Source of the DNA: Annona cherimola
Lineage: Eukaryota; Streptophyta; Magnoliopsida; Magnoliales; Annonaceae
DNA length: 64,000 bases
NCBI GenBank assembly: GCA_030490835.1
Contig: CM059971.1
Span: 120,684,564-120,748,563, forward strand
Direction: 5' to 3'
Below, piece after piece: positions 1-12,211 of this stretch; position 1 is the stretch's first letter, and the number at the start of each line of letters is the position of its first letter. A model generated the notes under the pieces. That model searched no databases. It saw only the letters and a list, made by a program, of their open reading frames with translations, and was not told the origin of the DNA. The translations under genes and the position numbers were made by a program.

Positions 1-35
1 TGCATTATTACATTTATTTAATTTATCACTATGTG

Positions 36-546
36 CGTCAGGAATTTTATGTGACCGTCGAGTTCCAGTTAAATTAAAAGGAAAATTTTATAAGACTGCG
101 ATTAGACCTGCTATGCTTTATGGGGCAGAATGTTGGGCAGTTAAAGAGCAACATATACAAAAAATGAGCGTAGCGGAAATGAGAATGTTAAGGTGGATGA
201 GTGGTAAAACAAGAAAAGATAAAATTAGGAATGAAATAATTCGAGAAAACTTAAAAGTAAGACCAATTAATGATAAAATGAGAGAAAATAGATTAAGATG
301 GTTTGGTCATGTTAAAAGGAGGCCCGAAGTAGCACCGGTTAGGAAAACAGAGTTTATCCAAGTAGAAGGTGGTAGAAGAATGAGAGGAAGACCCAAAAAA
401 ACATGGATGGAAGTAATTAAACAAGATTTAAAAATATTACATATTACTGAAAATTTAGTCTTAAATCGCCAAGAATGGCGTAACAGAATCCATGCAGCCG
501 ACCCCACATAGGTAGGAAATGGCTTATGATGATGATGATGATGATG
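36..546 (+). mobile_element. 5'-truncated RTE-clade LINE with perfect target duplication
   Basis: Carries the C-terminus of an RTE-type ORF2 in one open frame (113-511: MLYGAECWAVK, RLRWFGHVKRR, GRPKKTWMEVI, WRNRIHAADP), then a short 3' end and a (GAT)n tail at about 523-546. A perfect 11-bp duplication, ATCACTATGTG, flanks it at 25-35 and 547-557. It inserted into the ATRX intron after exon 851-768, antisense to ATRX. Sequence from 36 aligns with 14548 onward in the longer copy. The frame is open and lacks the stops of the long copy, so this insertion looks younger. Confidence 0.92.
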
Positions 547-767
547 ATCACTATGTGCCTTGCTTTCCATTGGTCACAACTATGGTCCAACGTCGCTAAT
601 AATGTCAAGATATTAAAGCATGTTTCCATGTCCCAGTCAATTTTAATTGTAAGGATACTGATACAGTGAACACTTGAGTGTAACTATCAAGAAAAAATAG
701 TGTTCTTGCACCATGCAGTACAATATAGGGAAAAGGCGTGAAAATGAATGCAGGGAAAGAAGCCCAC

Positions 768-3700
768 CTGACTATGTTGCTTTCTCTGTCTCCTTTGCTT
801 TAAATTACTTTGCAGTTTCCGTAAAGCTTTCTCATCATCCTCTTCTTTGACCTGACAAGAACATGGAAATCTTAACTATTAACCATGTGAAGACAATCAA
901 GGAAACTTTTTCTAACATTTTTGAAATGGCAACTTAAATCCGAAAAATAAAATGAAATAGTCAATAAATAAATCCTTTTTATTTTAGTTCAAAACTGAAT
1001 GCAAAATATCTGAAGGTCAGAAAAGACACATCAACACAGAAGAAATAAATTTTCTGGCTTTGTACAAGTTTACATAATTGGCCAGTGTTTCTTGTTGGAG
1101 ACCCATAAATTGGTGCAGATTTCAATTGTATTTCTTAAAGAGTGCAAACAGTTTCCATGCAAGAAGAAGCCCCTGGAACATCACCTAATAATGCTTTCTA
1201 TCGGATTGGCGGGAAATGTGGATTGGACCCAATTTACTGTCTATTGTCTGCATTTTGTTAGCATAAATCCAGGACTGCATTTCTCATTCTGTTCGCATTT
1301 CGCAAGAGCAGGAAGGATTGTATCGAAATACAACGTAAAATGACACCATGAATCAAGAAAATAACATGTTTCCTGAAACTAGTTTTTAATTTTATCAGGA
1401 GGAAAGCAGGCAAAAATTTTCAGAAGGATCCCAAAGACCCACTACCTACAATTAAAAAATAACTAAGCAGTCCATGCGTGCAACCAATGACATACTGGCA
1501 CACATTAATTGCTCCAAATCAAGGAACCAACCCATCCACAACACCACTTCTAAACCAAAACAACCATCATTAAGAACTGCTCCTGCCAGGAAAAGCAGAT
1601 TTCATTTCAGGAGCATATATCAAAACTAATTCTGATAGTCACCGGACCAGGCCTCACATAATAGCCTAGTGGAAGCATTATAAAACCAAGGAAAGAACTG
1701 AACACTTTCTTACTTGGGGATTGCCAGAGTTGATGTGCTATAAAAGTCATACAAGAAAGGCACAACAAATGTAGCAACAAACCCAATTTAGTTAGCAACA
1801 TAATGCACGCGGGGACCATATAGAGTGAACCAACAACCATAAAATAGCATGAGGACATTGATAGATAATTGTCAGCCTCCCCAATTGAGGATCCAAGGGG
1901 AGTTTGGTAACGGGGTACGGGAAACGTGGGTGGGAAAACTTGGGTGCACGGATTTCAAGGTACTTCATTAATCATCTGATCATTATATTTTTCCACTTTT
2001 ACCTCTATATTCCAATCATTTTCCCTATCAATTACCGTCCAACAAACCTATTTATTCCAATTTTACCCCTATCATTTCATATCAATCCCACAATTTCCAA
2101 AATATTCCATTTTCTACTCCCACCAAATACCACATTTCTCACAACTTTCACTTTCCCAAACGTCCCCCAAGGCTTGATTGTACCTCCACCCACAAGAAAA
2201 TTATACACATTAACCATTTCCAGTACTTTGTAAATTTGTTTCTAAAATAATACTTGGTGGTGGATACTACAGGCATCAATAATGCCTATACCATCTTCAC
2301 AAGCATCTATCGCCATCATATTTCTTGCTTACATAGCAATTCTCAATATAGAAAACAAATCCTTTTGGTCCTGCATCAACAGTTACTGGCCAGTAGGAGG
2401 TTGAGACACCCTGCTGAATCATTAGTTTAAACCTTAAACTGACTTTTCAGCTATCATCTTCTGCTAAAACCTCGTTAGTTGAATAGAAAACTGACCAACC
2501 TATTCAGTCGGGAGTCAGGATAAATTGATGGTTAAAATGTTTACAGTTTATTAAATTGTGTCTTTTGGCGGAACAACTCCTCATCAAGAAAGGTCAAGAT
2601 TGAAATTTTGAAGGGATGATAAGCACAGATTGTATTTATCATGGTCTTTAGGGTAGCAGGAGTTTGATGTTTAGACTATCATCATTTGCTACATTCTTTT
2701 TCCATTGTATTTTCCTACCTTTCACCTATTTAGGCCTCATTTCGCTGGGCAGTTAGCCCACCACCAAGCCAGTAGAGGACAGCTTTTGTGACAAAGCAGT
2801 TTCAATTTGCTTCCCCTAACAGCAGCTTTAAGGCAATTTGACACATAGGATTCCATGCACAGTGCTTATCTATCCAAACAGAGATTTTAAAAACACTTTT
2901 TGAACAGTGCTTCTAGCCTCCACTGTGAGGCCAAATAAAACATTAGAATAAACACACACACACAAAAAAAAAATCTCAAGTTTGTTACTGGACACAGAAA
3001 AATTAGCGATAAGAAGTATCAACCAGAGAACTTCTCAGCTGAACCCACGAAAGGCATGAAAAAAAATCCATCAAGAAAGATTAGTTTAGCCAACCCAAAT
3101 AAGCCCAGAGGTTGCAGTAAGTATAAGTTTCAATAAAAGATGCTGCTTATTCACTCCTCTTGGTCATTAGTTCATGAAACTCTCAGTTGTAAAATTTCAA
3201 AAACCAAGAAGTCTCAAATCAGATGAAAGCATAATGATTTATGTTCAATGCAATACCTTCCTGAAGTTTTTCTTTTGTTCTTCAGAGAGATCAATTTCTT
3301 TCTCATTAGCAATTGCATCTGCATAAAATGGATCACTGGATGTGCACTCAATGTCATCTATCTCCTCTACCTAAAAAGGAAAGGGAAAAGAGCCAATCTC
3401 AGAAATAAATGTTTTAGATGGAGGGAAACTACTTTATCACCAATGCAAGTGCAATGTGGCACTATTAATGGATTGATAACATGAAGGGAATTATGCTTAG
3501 GTGGTTTGATCATGTGCAATGAAGATTAAGAATTGATCAATTATAAAAGCAGCAGCCCAACAAGTACCAAAGGAAAACTTAAAAGGAGCATGGCCATAGA
3601 CAATTAACAAACACAAGAAAATACATCAGCATCAATCCTTTGAAAGGACTACTGTTGTCATTACATGGAAAAATACTATTGATAACGTCCATTCTATGAT

Positions 3701-6700
3701 ACAAACATTTGACAAAATAAAAATAAAAAAATGAAGGAACCAAATGATTTGAACCACACTTTTGACTATTCTGAAATTCAGTGCGATGCAGTCATCTGTC
3801 ACCAGATAGTGTAGGTCCTCATATCAAGTTTAAGTCCTTACAAAAGGTAAACCGGTAAATGCATTACAAAGTGCTGTTGCCCATTCACTATTTCGACATC
3901 ACCAGACACCCAAACTATTGCTGCCTTTCGTTATTGTGGAAGGATACCTAATAAATCAAAATGAATGCCAACATTCACAGAATGAGTGAAATCACAATGT
4001 GCACAATATAAATGTCACCAAGGACTAGAATTGGATGTATTTGAAATTATGAATTAAGTGAAACAGATGACAAGGACACTGACCACTAATAGAATGTGAA
4101 GCTCATGTAGTGAGCAGCCAGACTGTGCAAACAGGCTGGATTTAATCCAAGTTAGAGTCGACCTTTACTCTAATCCATCTTCTAAATTTTCAAACCCACC
4201 CCCAATATCCTAGGCCACAAAGGGTGTGTTTGGTTGGAGGTAAAACTTTTGATGAAAAGTTTTTGAAGTAGAAGTTGTCAAATCAATAAAAAGTGATGTG
4301 ATATAATAGGAGTAATGATGAAGAGTAAAGAGAATAAAGTTAAAATAGATAGGTTAGTTGTATGGGTAGTTGTGTAGAAATGATTGAAAAGTAGGGTAGT
4401 TTGTATAGAAAAATGTGAAAAAATAATTAAAAAATAGAGTAATTATGAAAAGTAAAAAGTTTTAGATGGAAAAGTTTTAGTTGACACTTTTTTACCCTAA
4501 ACAAACACACCCAAAGTGGGTTGAGTTTTGATTTACTAAACCACAGACCCACTAAACTAAGGCTGGGTAGGGTTGCAGCTCCAACCCAAGTTGCACCCTT
4601 GCATATATAGGAAAACAAATTGCTACCTCATCAACTCCAGGTAACTTGAGCCCCAATTTTGCAGCTTGTTGTGGCGTACTTGCCAAGTAAACAGAAGCCC
4701 AGTGTTTACTTCCAAATGAAATGCTATCTTGGGACAGCTTATGGGATTGAATAAGGTGGTTAAAAGAGTTCCAGTCCTCCTCGGGCTTATTGAGTGAATC
4801 TCCATTGTCTTCTGCAGCTAGTTTTCTTCCAAGGAAGCCGCTAGCACCTTGTTCCAACAATCTACCATGCTGTCTGATCACAGAATAGGTAAATAAATTA
4901 AACAGCACAACAGTGACCAGATATGGACTCGAATCAATACAATCAGAGATGCATACCTCCTTACAGGCCGACTGGATTGCAAATATTTTTCTGCATCCGC
5001 AACAGATTCAGAAATTTCACTGCTTGTTGGACAGCCTACCCAGTGTGCTCTCTTTTTCCAGGCTTCAGTGCAGCAGCCATTAGGTGCCTGGCTTTCAATC
5101 CATTTATAAAGTTTCGGAAGTTCAATGCCAGCACCATCAAGTTGTTCCTGCACACAGAAGAATATCAGAATGCAAACCAAAACCATGAATATTCAAGCAC
5201 AACTCTATTGTTGGTAATAAAAAAAAATTGCAATCATCTGTAAGCAGGAAACTCAGAAAAGTCTAGTTTGGACAGGAACAAGACAGAAGAAAAGAATTTT
5301 TTCAGAAATCGTGAAAAAGAGGAATGATGTCATGTAATAGGGGCAAAGGGCAATTATTGAAAATAAAGTGAGTAAAAATAAAATAACTATGGTCATTGGA
5401 TGAAAAGACGGATAATGATAGGAAATTGTAGGTGATAAAAAGAGTAGAGTTTCTAGTAGTTAGAATTAAACATCATATTAAATTTGGGGAAGGGGCACAA
5501 ATGCTAAATACAACAAGGCAATATCACATCCATGCACCTTTGAATCATGTTTCGCAGAGAGATCATAGAACATTAACATTGTTTGTTTCCATTTTGACTT
5601 GCATGAAAAATGCGTACAAGTCGAGAATACTTTGATTAATTTTGATCAGCAGAGGATATACCACCAGTTGGTGGCTGTGCAAATTCATTTACCATACAAA
5701 TCAAGCCGATGTAAGAAATCACAAAGCCAGGATGATTATTGAATCAACTATAATGTTTCTCTTTATACCTTGAAAAAGATGCTAAGTTCCCCCCAATGCA
5801 AGCATGAACAAAAGAGTCAGAATCCCAGCAACAATGTCTAAAACAACGCAAAGAGTCGGCACAATATTTAATGCAATCATTGAAACTTGAAAGGTTAAAA
5901 AAGAAGCACACCAATAAAAGGGCGCTTTCTGCTTCCAGATCATCAAGAGCCTTCTCCCATTCTTGTACAAATATTTTCATTTCTTTCGACACAGCCTCCT
6001 CCAACTGCACAAAATAAAACATGACATTAGAATCATGGAATTTTTATAGGTGTGAACAAGGAACACAGAAACAAAGATGCATCAACCTGCATGAAAAGTT
6101 GGATAGCAGAACAACTGAAACTTACATCATCCCCCTCAAGAGTTTGAGCCAACTCTTCTCTGACTTCACTCTCTACTCGTACAATCGACTCCTTTTCAAG
6201 TGATTCTTGAGCCTCTGCCGCCTAAAAATTAGAATGAGAAGAGCAAATGGAAGCAAGAAACAATTCGCTGCTTGACTATATAAAAGAAAAAACAGAGAAT
6301 GGCAAGGGAGAATAATACCTTGCTCTCAACTTCCAAAAATTCTGCAACTAATTCTTCGATTTCTGCATCAGTCAAAGGTGCCTAAACAAATAAATCCAGC
6401 ACCATTACCAACCAGATTTTGCTAGAAAGAAAAGGAAAAATAAATATTAATGCATGGCAAAGAGTGAGCAGAAATCCATCTTAACTATGGTCTTAAAGAC
6501 AAATAAGAATGAGAAACAAAATATAGAATGACCATCCAACCATCAAACTGTCAGAGATGAATCTCAGGAATTGTCAATTGATGGCCTGAGGTAATGAGAA
6601 AAAAAACTGAACGTTGTCATGATACTCATTGTACAAAGTTCAGACCTTATTTCCATTTTCAGGTCTTTACCTTCTGTAGAGCCTTTACCTCGAATCCATT

Positions 6701-8381
6701 TATCCACTCATTCAAAGAATTCAATTCGCTTCACTCATCTAACTACCTGCGAATCAGTATCTAGACCCATGGGTGCCAAAACAGTCAAAAGAATCTGCTG
6801 AAATAGATGATAGCTATCACCAAAAGATGATGGGTAGTCAATAAAGAACAATTCAAAGAAGCAACTCGGCAAACAAAATTGAAGCAAGCGCAAAATTTCA
6901 AGATACTTCGTAATAAAATAGAAAGCGTTTGTGAAAAAATTACAAAAACTTCTTAAGAAGGAAACTTCCCATGGTTGCTAAAGAGTCGAAAAGAAGATTC
7001 CTCGCTTCTTTCTCTCGTTCAAAACTGTGCATGAGACTTTCATCTCGCACGGCTCCTAAGTGATAAAAGAAAGAAGAACTCATCTTCTTTCTTTTTTGAT
7101 TACCTTCCTCGCGTATGTATAAGACCGAATCCATTCGATTTCTAAAAAGGATTCGTATTTTCTCAAGGATGTTTGGTTGGGAAAAAGTAAAGTTTCCTTT
7201 AAAAATAAAAAGAAAATGATGTCAACGCCTTAGGAGTTGATACTAGCCATAAGTGAAAACAAACGAAATAAATTGGCATTTTAGGGGAAACTACAAAAAA
7301 AGCAGAAAAAAGAACATACATGAAAATATGTGCATGTCCCATTAATGGGGAGGGAAATTGAAATTGTCCAAACGTTTCCAATTTCCTCCCAACAAACAAC
7401 CCCTAGGTTATTAAAAGAATTCTCTTCAAAAAAAATCTGTCATACTCAAGGCATTTGCATACACACCCAACTGGTTAATTATTCTCTACAACAGTTGGTA
7501 TTCAAGTTGCTATGTATTTTGCACTTAACAAGGCCCATGTGAAGGTGGGAAAAGCTTGATTTTCTTTGCAAAGGGCATAGTTTTGTTGTCACCTTAATAC
7601 TTTCTTGTGCATTTATCCTGGACATTTATCATGCTTTTCACATCTTATAAATTTTTCATATTTACGGGATATGATGGTATGAAAAATAGAAATATTGTAC
7701 ACTTTACAATACATGATGTGCGGACTGATGCAGAAGCAAACACAGCATGGGTGGTGAACACTACGTAGATGGGATGCGATTTATAATACTGGCTTCAATA
7801 AAGTATGGTATAGAAAATATATATATGTGCAAGATAGGATCTCTAAGTTAAAAGAGCAGCTTCTGCTCAAGAAGAAACATGGGAAAGGAATGATGTTGAC
7901 TTACCTCAGAGTTGGTTTCATTATCATTATCAGATGCAGATGGTTCCGCACCATCAGAATCGTCGATAAATGAATCATTTTCTTCATCTTCCATTCCTGC
8001 GTCTTCTTCTTCTGTCTGTTGCACATCCAGGTCACTTAACTCTTCCATCTCAGCATCTATAATGTCCTTTGGCTGTCCTTCCACATTATTGGTATTTGTG
8101 GCGTCTTCCACAGTGTCTTCAACTATATTCGGATTTTCCACCTGAATGGTATCTGAAATATCTTCCTCATCAACCTCATCCACTTTGCTCTGTGGCCTAG
8201 TTTTCCCAGCCTTGGCCGAAATATCTTCAGCCATCACATCTTCCACATCCTTCAGCTGTCCTTCCTTTCTATCTGTAGCCAAAGCATCCTCCTCTACAGC
8301 CAGTCGTACTTCCACCCCAGTTAAAGCATCTTCTGCTTCAACCTCTACTGCTTCCTTCTGTTGTTTTTCCAAATTGGTCAT
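768..8381 (-). CDS. ATRX: ATRX/CHR20-type SNF2 chromatin remodeller, N-terminal half (3' end outside window)
   Basis: Coding exons on the minus strand, each with AG acceptor and GT donor and all in phase: 8381-7905, 6381-6319, 6221-6126, 6004-5912, 5147-4957, 4873-4627, 3370-3257, 851-768, giving 455 codons. Residues 1-159 are an acidic Glu/Asp-rich tail. From residue 160 the reading matches what I know of plant ATRX proteins: PLTDAEIEELVAEFLEVES, EEAVSKEMKIFVQEWEKALD, LYKWIESQAPNGCCTEAWK, SVADAEKYLQS, KHWASVYLASTPQQAA and SSDPFYADAIANEKE. The family uses ATP to deposit histone H3.3 in the nucleus. The ADD and Snf2 helicase domains are not in the window and must lie beyond position 1. The start is the first ATG after a plausible acceptor near 8414. 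Introns of 0.1-2.4 kb carry an RTE fragment, MITEs and plastid-derived DNA. Family assignment is by remembered similarity, not a search. Confidence 0.88.
1896..2180. mobile_element. MITE in ATRX intron
   Basis: Inverted ends GGGGAGTTTGGTAA on the left and, on the other strand, GGGGGACGTTTGGGAA on the right, around a T-rich interior. A similar element lies at 38808-39060. It is in the 2.4-kb intron between exons 3370-3257 and 851-768. The boundary repeats CAAG on both sides, but the exact target duplication is uncertain. Confidence 0.55.
2732..2937. mobile_element. possible short MITE in ATRX intron
   Basis: Ends GGCCTCA on the left and TGAGGCC on the right around about 200 bp of otherwise ordinary intron sequence. 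The inverted repeat is only about 8 bp and no clear target duplication is seen, so this is weak. Confidence 0.3.
4222..4512 (+). mobile_element. Tourist-like MITE, copy T1 (ATRX intron)
   Basis: Terminal inverted repeats GGGTGTGTTTGGTTGG and CAAACACACCC. The interior is the family consensus, with the recurring TAAAGTTAAAATAGATAGGT and GAAATGATTGAAAAGTAGGG blocks. Flanking triplets are AAA on both sides. It lies in the ATRX intron between exons 4873-4627 and 3370-3257. Other well-bounded copies have TAA or TTA duplications, as expected of PIF/Harbinger (Tourist) elements. Confidence 0.85.
6982..7140 (-). other. Plastid DNA insertion: 3' end of a group II intron (probably ndhB)
   Basis: Read on the minus strand, this piece contains a group II intron domain V hairpin at about 7054-7022 (GAGCCGTGCGAGATGAAAG followed by the pairing arm TCTCATGCACAG). 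It is preceded by a stretch that I remember from the chloroplast ndhB intron just before exon 2. Similarity stops a few bases after the expected intron-exon junction near 6982. So this is nuclear plastid DNA (NUPT) lying sense with ATRX inside its 1.5-kb intron. One arm base of domain V differs from the usual ACGG. Organelle origin is fairly sure; the gene assignment is from memory. Confidence 0.7.
7166..7403. mobile_element. MITE-like element in ATRX intron
   Basis: Left end GATGTTTGGTTGGGAAAAAG is matched in inverse by the right end, GGGGTTGTTTGTTGGGAGGA read on the other strand. Size about 240 bp, directly beside the plastid-derived segment. Target duplication not resolved. Confidence 0.45.
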
Positions 8382-9796
8382 ATTTTTATTGAAGTAAAAT
8401 ATTCAAACATACTGATAATATCCTGGAAGCAGAAGCAACCACATCAGCAAAATGTTGAAGCACTAGCATCTAAACTTTCAATATGCTTCATCAGCCGAAT
8501 AATACCGAGGAATGTTAAAAATCTAAGGGACATTATCCTGTTCTCAAGCACGATCAGAAAATTTTTATCAATAATATGCAGGCACATATATAAGCTACAT
8601 TAGAGCTGCAAAATTTCTTAGAGTTAACAAAGGAATAACTGGAAGCAGAAATCACTATTATTTTTCGATTTTCATCCACAAGTATGAAAACATTTTTCAT
8701 CAAAATATAAAGAAATGAGATTTAAGACAAGACAACAAAGCCTTTCAGCTGACACACAAACAGAAAAGATACAACAGAGAAACAAAGGTGGAAACCTAGT
8801 GCCAGGATTTTTTACTGTTTCGGAACTGGAGCAAAACAGGATTTTTGACAATACCAGCACCATAATATCAGATTGGAGATTAAGACTGGAATTAGAGATT
8901 AATACAAAAGCAAGGCCTTCAATGTCAACATTGAAGCTTATATAAATGCAGCTGTATTTGGCAAGAGATGGAAAATGGAGATGAAAATAGAAATCTTCCT
9001 GGAAGTATTAAACGGACTTGACACTATAATATATCGACATAGGATGACAAACCTTCTTTTTTATTAGCAACACCGATATTTTTTTATCGTCACTGCTTGT
9101 CTCTTTTGTCTTTATCTGCTTTGTGAAATATGATTGACACCGGACGATATTTTGTTTAGTCCAGAAAAACAAATTTTACTTGAAACAGTGGAACCGACTG
9201 AAGACTTTTTTTTTTTTTGGGAAGAACCGACCGAAGACTTAACCCCACAACATAAATCCACTCGAACAGTACTGCACAGAATACAAAGTAAGAAGCGTAA
9301 ATTGACCACAGTTCACCTGTTCCAATGACCACCAAGCGAACACTTTATGCAGCTGAATGATTCCATACATACACCGGAATTCCTACACTGTCCTCCAGAT
9401 AGTCAGATACCATCCAGACATCTTCCAAACACCATCCAGTCAATAAGAACAAGCGTGTTCCATGCTCATGTCCACTGCGTCGTCTGCACGCATGCATGCC
9501 GCACTACACTGCCTGTTGCACAATTAGGCGGCAGAAGTCCAATCCAGACTGAAATTCACACGAATCAATCAAATTCAGCTCCAGACAAGCTGAATGTCTA
9601 ATCATACTTGCCCTAGAGCTCACAGCATTGCTCCCTGCGCGATTTTTCACCGATAGAGGAACCACAACAATCCCATCAGATCTGGCAAATCCCATTACCA
9701 GTCGCAGAGACCGAGATGAACCAAAAAACCAATAAAGAAGAAATTCGAGGAAATTAAAACGGATTCCGAGGCGGCAAAGCAATCGGAAGTCCTTAC

Positions 9797-9948
9797 CTGG
9801 GGATTTTGCCTTCCGTTTCTTGTATTCCTAGGGTTCTGAAAAACAGGCGAAAACGGAAGCAGCTGCAGATGGAAGAAATAGAGAACCGTCTCTCGCGCGT
9901 TTGAAGTTGGGATTTTTCTTCCCTTTTTTTTATTTTTACTTGTCAAAG
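9797..9948 (-). other. ATRX: ATRX 5'UTR exon
   Basis: A CCAG/GTAAGG donor sits at 9797/9796 on the minus strand, about 150 nt downstream of a TATA box. No in-frame start here joins to the next exon, so I read it as a non-coding first exon spliced over 9796 to about 8414 (acceptor TTATCAG) to the exon with the ATG at 8381. The transcription start is inferred from the TATA position only. The intron between (about 1.4 kb) shows no gene or recognisable transposon. Confidence 0.6.
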
Positions 9949-9972
9949 GGTGAGAGAAAGGGACATGGACGG

Positions 9973-9980
9973 TATTTATA
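9973..9980 (-). promoter_or_regulatory. TATA box of ATRX
   Basis: TATAAATA on the minus strand, about 30 nt upstream of the presumed transcript start near 9948 and correctly oriented for the ATRX 5'UTR exon. Confidence 0.55.
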
Positions 9981-10571
9981 CCCTTGGACTACAGGTATTT
10001 CCTTATTCCGTGTACGCAAGGGCATTTTCGGCATTCTGTAGCGTGTTGGGATTTTACTCTTCCGCGCTGGAGCGTTTACGGTCTGGCGTTGAGTGGGCGA
10101 GGTTGTATGGTACGTCCCTGGTACATCGAAGCGCCTACTCGTCTCTGAAAATCTGAGATGCTGACATCCATAAATAAATGATCGCTATCGCCACTTCCGT
10201 CGAGTAAAATCGTCCCAGAGATTTCTTTCGGTGAGACTTCGAGCATTTACTGCCCATGTCATCCGAAGATTTTCTTACGATGCTTTTATCAACGGCCCAA
10301 ATTACGGTTGCTAATCTGGTTCCGCCAGAAAATTGTACACATGTTGGTTTCTCCCGATAGTAAATGCACATGAGTGCGATGGACATTTTGCATGTGAAGC
10401 TGTCTATAAGGGTTCGAAAACCTAACGCGTGTACGGTGCGTAATTCGAATCGCTTCGCCCGTCGTGTGACCCAATGGCAAGGAGAGAGATAAGAAGTGGA
10501 TATGTGCAGGGAATGCGGTCTAGCGGGCCGAGTCCACGGCCGGCTGGACCAAAGAAGACACGGTTGAATGG
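9981..10571. other. ATRX upstream region, no gene seen
   Basis: Mixed-composition sequence upstream of ATRX, including a GC-rich stretch near 10500-10560. Short open frames on both strands show no recognisable protein. No tRNA or other RNA gene was recognised. Confidence 0.5.
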
Positions 10572-10970
10572 GGGTGATCCTATTAACCCACGCAAAATAA
10601 CTGTCACACTTAACTCATCTTAAAAAAAAAAATTATAATAATTTTTTTTTACTTTTTTTTTCTTGCACTTATTTATCTAAGTGTATTTAACATATACACC
10701 AAGTTTTATCATTTTTGAATATGTTTATCTTTTTTTTTGAGATTTTTAAACATCTATGTATATGTATGTATTTAAAACACCCTTATTTTTAAAAATTTTA
10801 ATAAAATATATACACATATCCAAAAATGATAAAACTTGATTTATATATTAAATACACTTAGATAACACAAGTGTATGAAGAAACAAGTAAAAAAAAAATT
10901 GTTTAAATAGGATTTTTGAGGTGAGCTAACTAAGACATTTACTTAGCCCAGGCTAACAGGATCATTCATC
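10572..10970. mobile_element. Fold-back element, GATGAGTGATCC end type (FB-a)
   Basis: Ends GGTGATCCTATTAACCC and, inverted, GATGAATGATCCTGTTAGCC, followed on each side by a degenerate CTTAGCCCACCTCAAAAA module. The AT-rich stem includes GTATTTAACATATACACCAAG and its inverse. The next tandem copy of the host sequence (11047-11070) preserves the uninterrupted site and implies a target duplication containing at least AATGG. Confidence 0.8.
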
Positions 10971-11126
10971 AATGGTTTGTGCTCTACTCCTTAAAGCCTG
11001 CAGCCGGGCTACGAGCAATGCTGCCAGAGAACGCAGCCACTAATGAGATACGGTTGAATGGTTTGTGCTCTACTCCTTAAAGCGTGCAGTCGGGCTACGA
11101 GCAATGTCGCCGGAGAACGCAACCAC
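10971..11126 (+). repeat. Tandem duplication of host sequence, about 80 bp x2
   Basis: AATGGTTTGTGCTCTACTCC through GAGAACGCAGCCACTAA occurs twice in a row (about 10971-11043 and 11055-11126) with a few substitutions. The fold-back FB-a sits at the left edge of unit one and a hAT-like element interrupts the end of unit two. Confidence 0.85.
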
Positions 11127-11480
11127 TAAGGGTGCAACTTAAGCCATGTTGAGAACCCGATTTCTCTCGGTGTTAAAATTTACTTTTCTACGATCTAAAC
11201 CCAGTGAACCCAATTGTAACTATAATAGGGTTAGAGTTCAAGTAAATCCGAACCCGATTTCTATTTTATATTCATTATAAAATATATTTTATATACAATA
11301 TCTAAACAATATTTCTTTATATTTTATGTTATTTATATTTATATTTAAATAAATGTTTGATATATTGTAATTATATTATAAATAAAGTATATTATTTTTA
11401 TTTATAGTTATTTTTATTTCTATAATCTTTTTTATTTATCTTTTTTTATGTTAATTTTTTTTCTAAAGACATTTGTTATA

Positions 11481-11811
11481 GATGAATAATCTTATTAAGC
11501 AAGGTTAAGCAAATGTCTCACTTAGCCCACTTGAAAAAATTTATTTACAGCAATTTTTTTGTTTTTTCTTCATACATTTGTTTATCTGAGTATATTTAAA
11601 GTATAAACCAAGTTTTATAATTTTTGGACATGTGTAAATCTCAAAAAAAATATATACGCATATCCAGAAATGGTAAAACCTGGTTATATGTTAAATATAC
11701 TTAGATAAACAAGTGTTTAAAGAGAAAAACAAAAAAATTTATTTTAAATGAGTTTTTTGAGATAAGCTAAGCGGTACATTTGCTTAGCCCGGGCTAACAA
11801 GATCACTCTTC
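11481..11811. mobile_element. Fold-back element inside H1 (FB-b)
   Basis: Left end GATGAATAATCTTATTAAGC and right end, inverted, GAAGAGTGATCTTGTTAGCC, with CTTAGCCCAC submodules and an AT-rich palindromic stem. Flanking 9-mers TTTGTTATA and TTTTTTATA match at 8 of 9. Copies at the same internal site exist in H2 and H3. Confidence 0.82.
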
Positions 11812-12023
11812 TTTTTTATATTGTTATATTTGAAAAAAATATGCGGTTTAACTGTATGTTTTTATATTTACTTGTATGATTTGTTATTATTGTCGGTCCC
11901 AAACCCGAAAAAAAAGTGAGGATTAGCATGTCAGGCTGGCAGCCGGTGCTATTAAAAATTATCGTCGGATCTCCTATGGATTCTGAAAATATACTAAAAG
12001 TTGTTAACGCTAGGGTATCCCCT

Positions 12024-12211
12024 GTAAGCGACGCGCTGCAGTGGAGCCCGACTGTAGTGAGAAATAAGCAAGAGTTGCTAGAGCGTTTCCTCATAAGCGA
12101 CGCGCTACATCGGAGCCCAGATGTAGTGAGAAATAGGCAATGGTTGCTATGACGTCTCTCCGGAAGCGATGCGCCGCAACAATGTCCGGTTGTGGCGAAA
12201 AGTTGGCAAAG
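12024..12211 (+). repeat. Tandem repeat in RTE 5' leader, about 69 bp x2.7
   Basis: Three units starting near 12024, 12093 and 12162, each with AAGCGACGCGCTGC-like, GGAGCCC and GTAGTGAGAAATA-like blocks, immediately upstream of the endonuclease frame. Such leaders can carry promoter function in LINEs; that is inference here. Confidence 0.8.

Noticed and set aside
7848..7904. Extension of the first ATRX coding exon to 177 codons
   Set aside because: A GAG/GTAAGT donor at 7905/7904 and in-phase joining to 6381 show that the frame past 7904 is intron.
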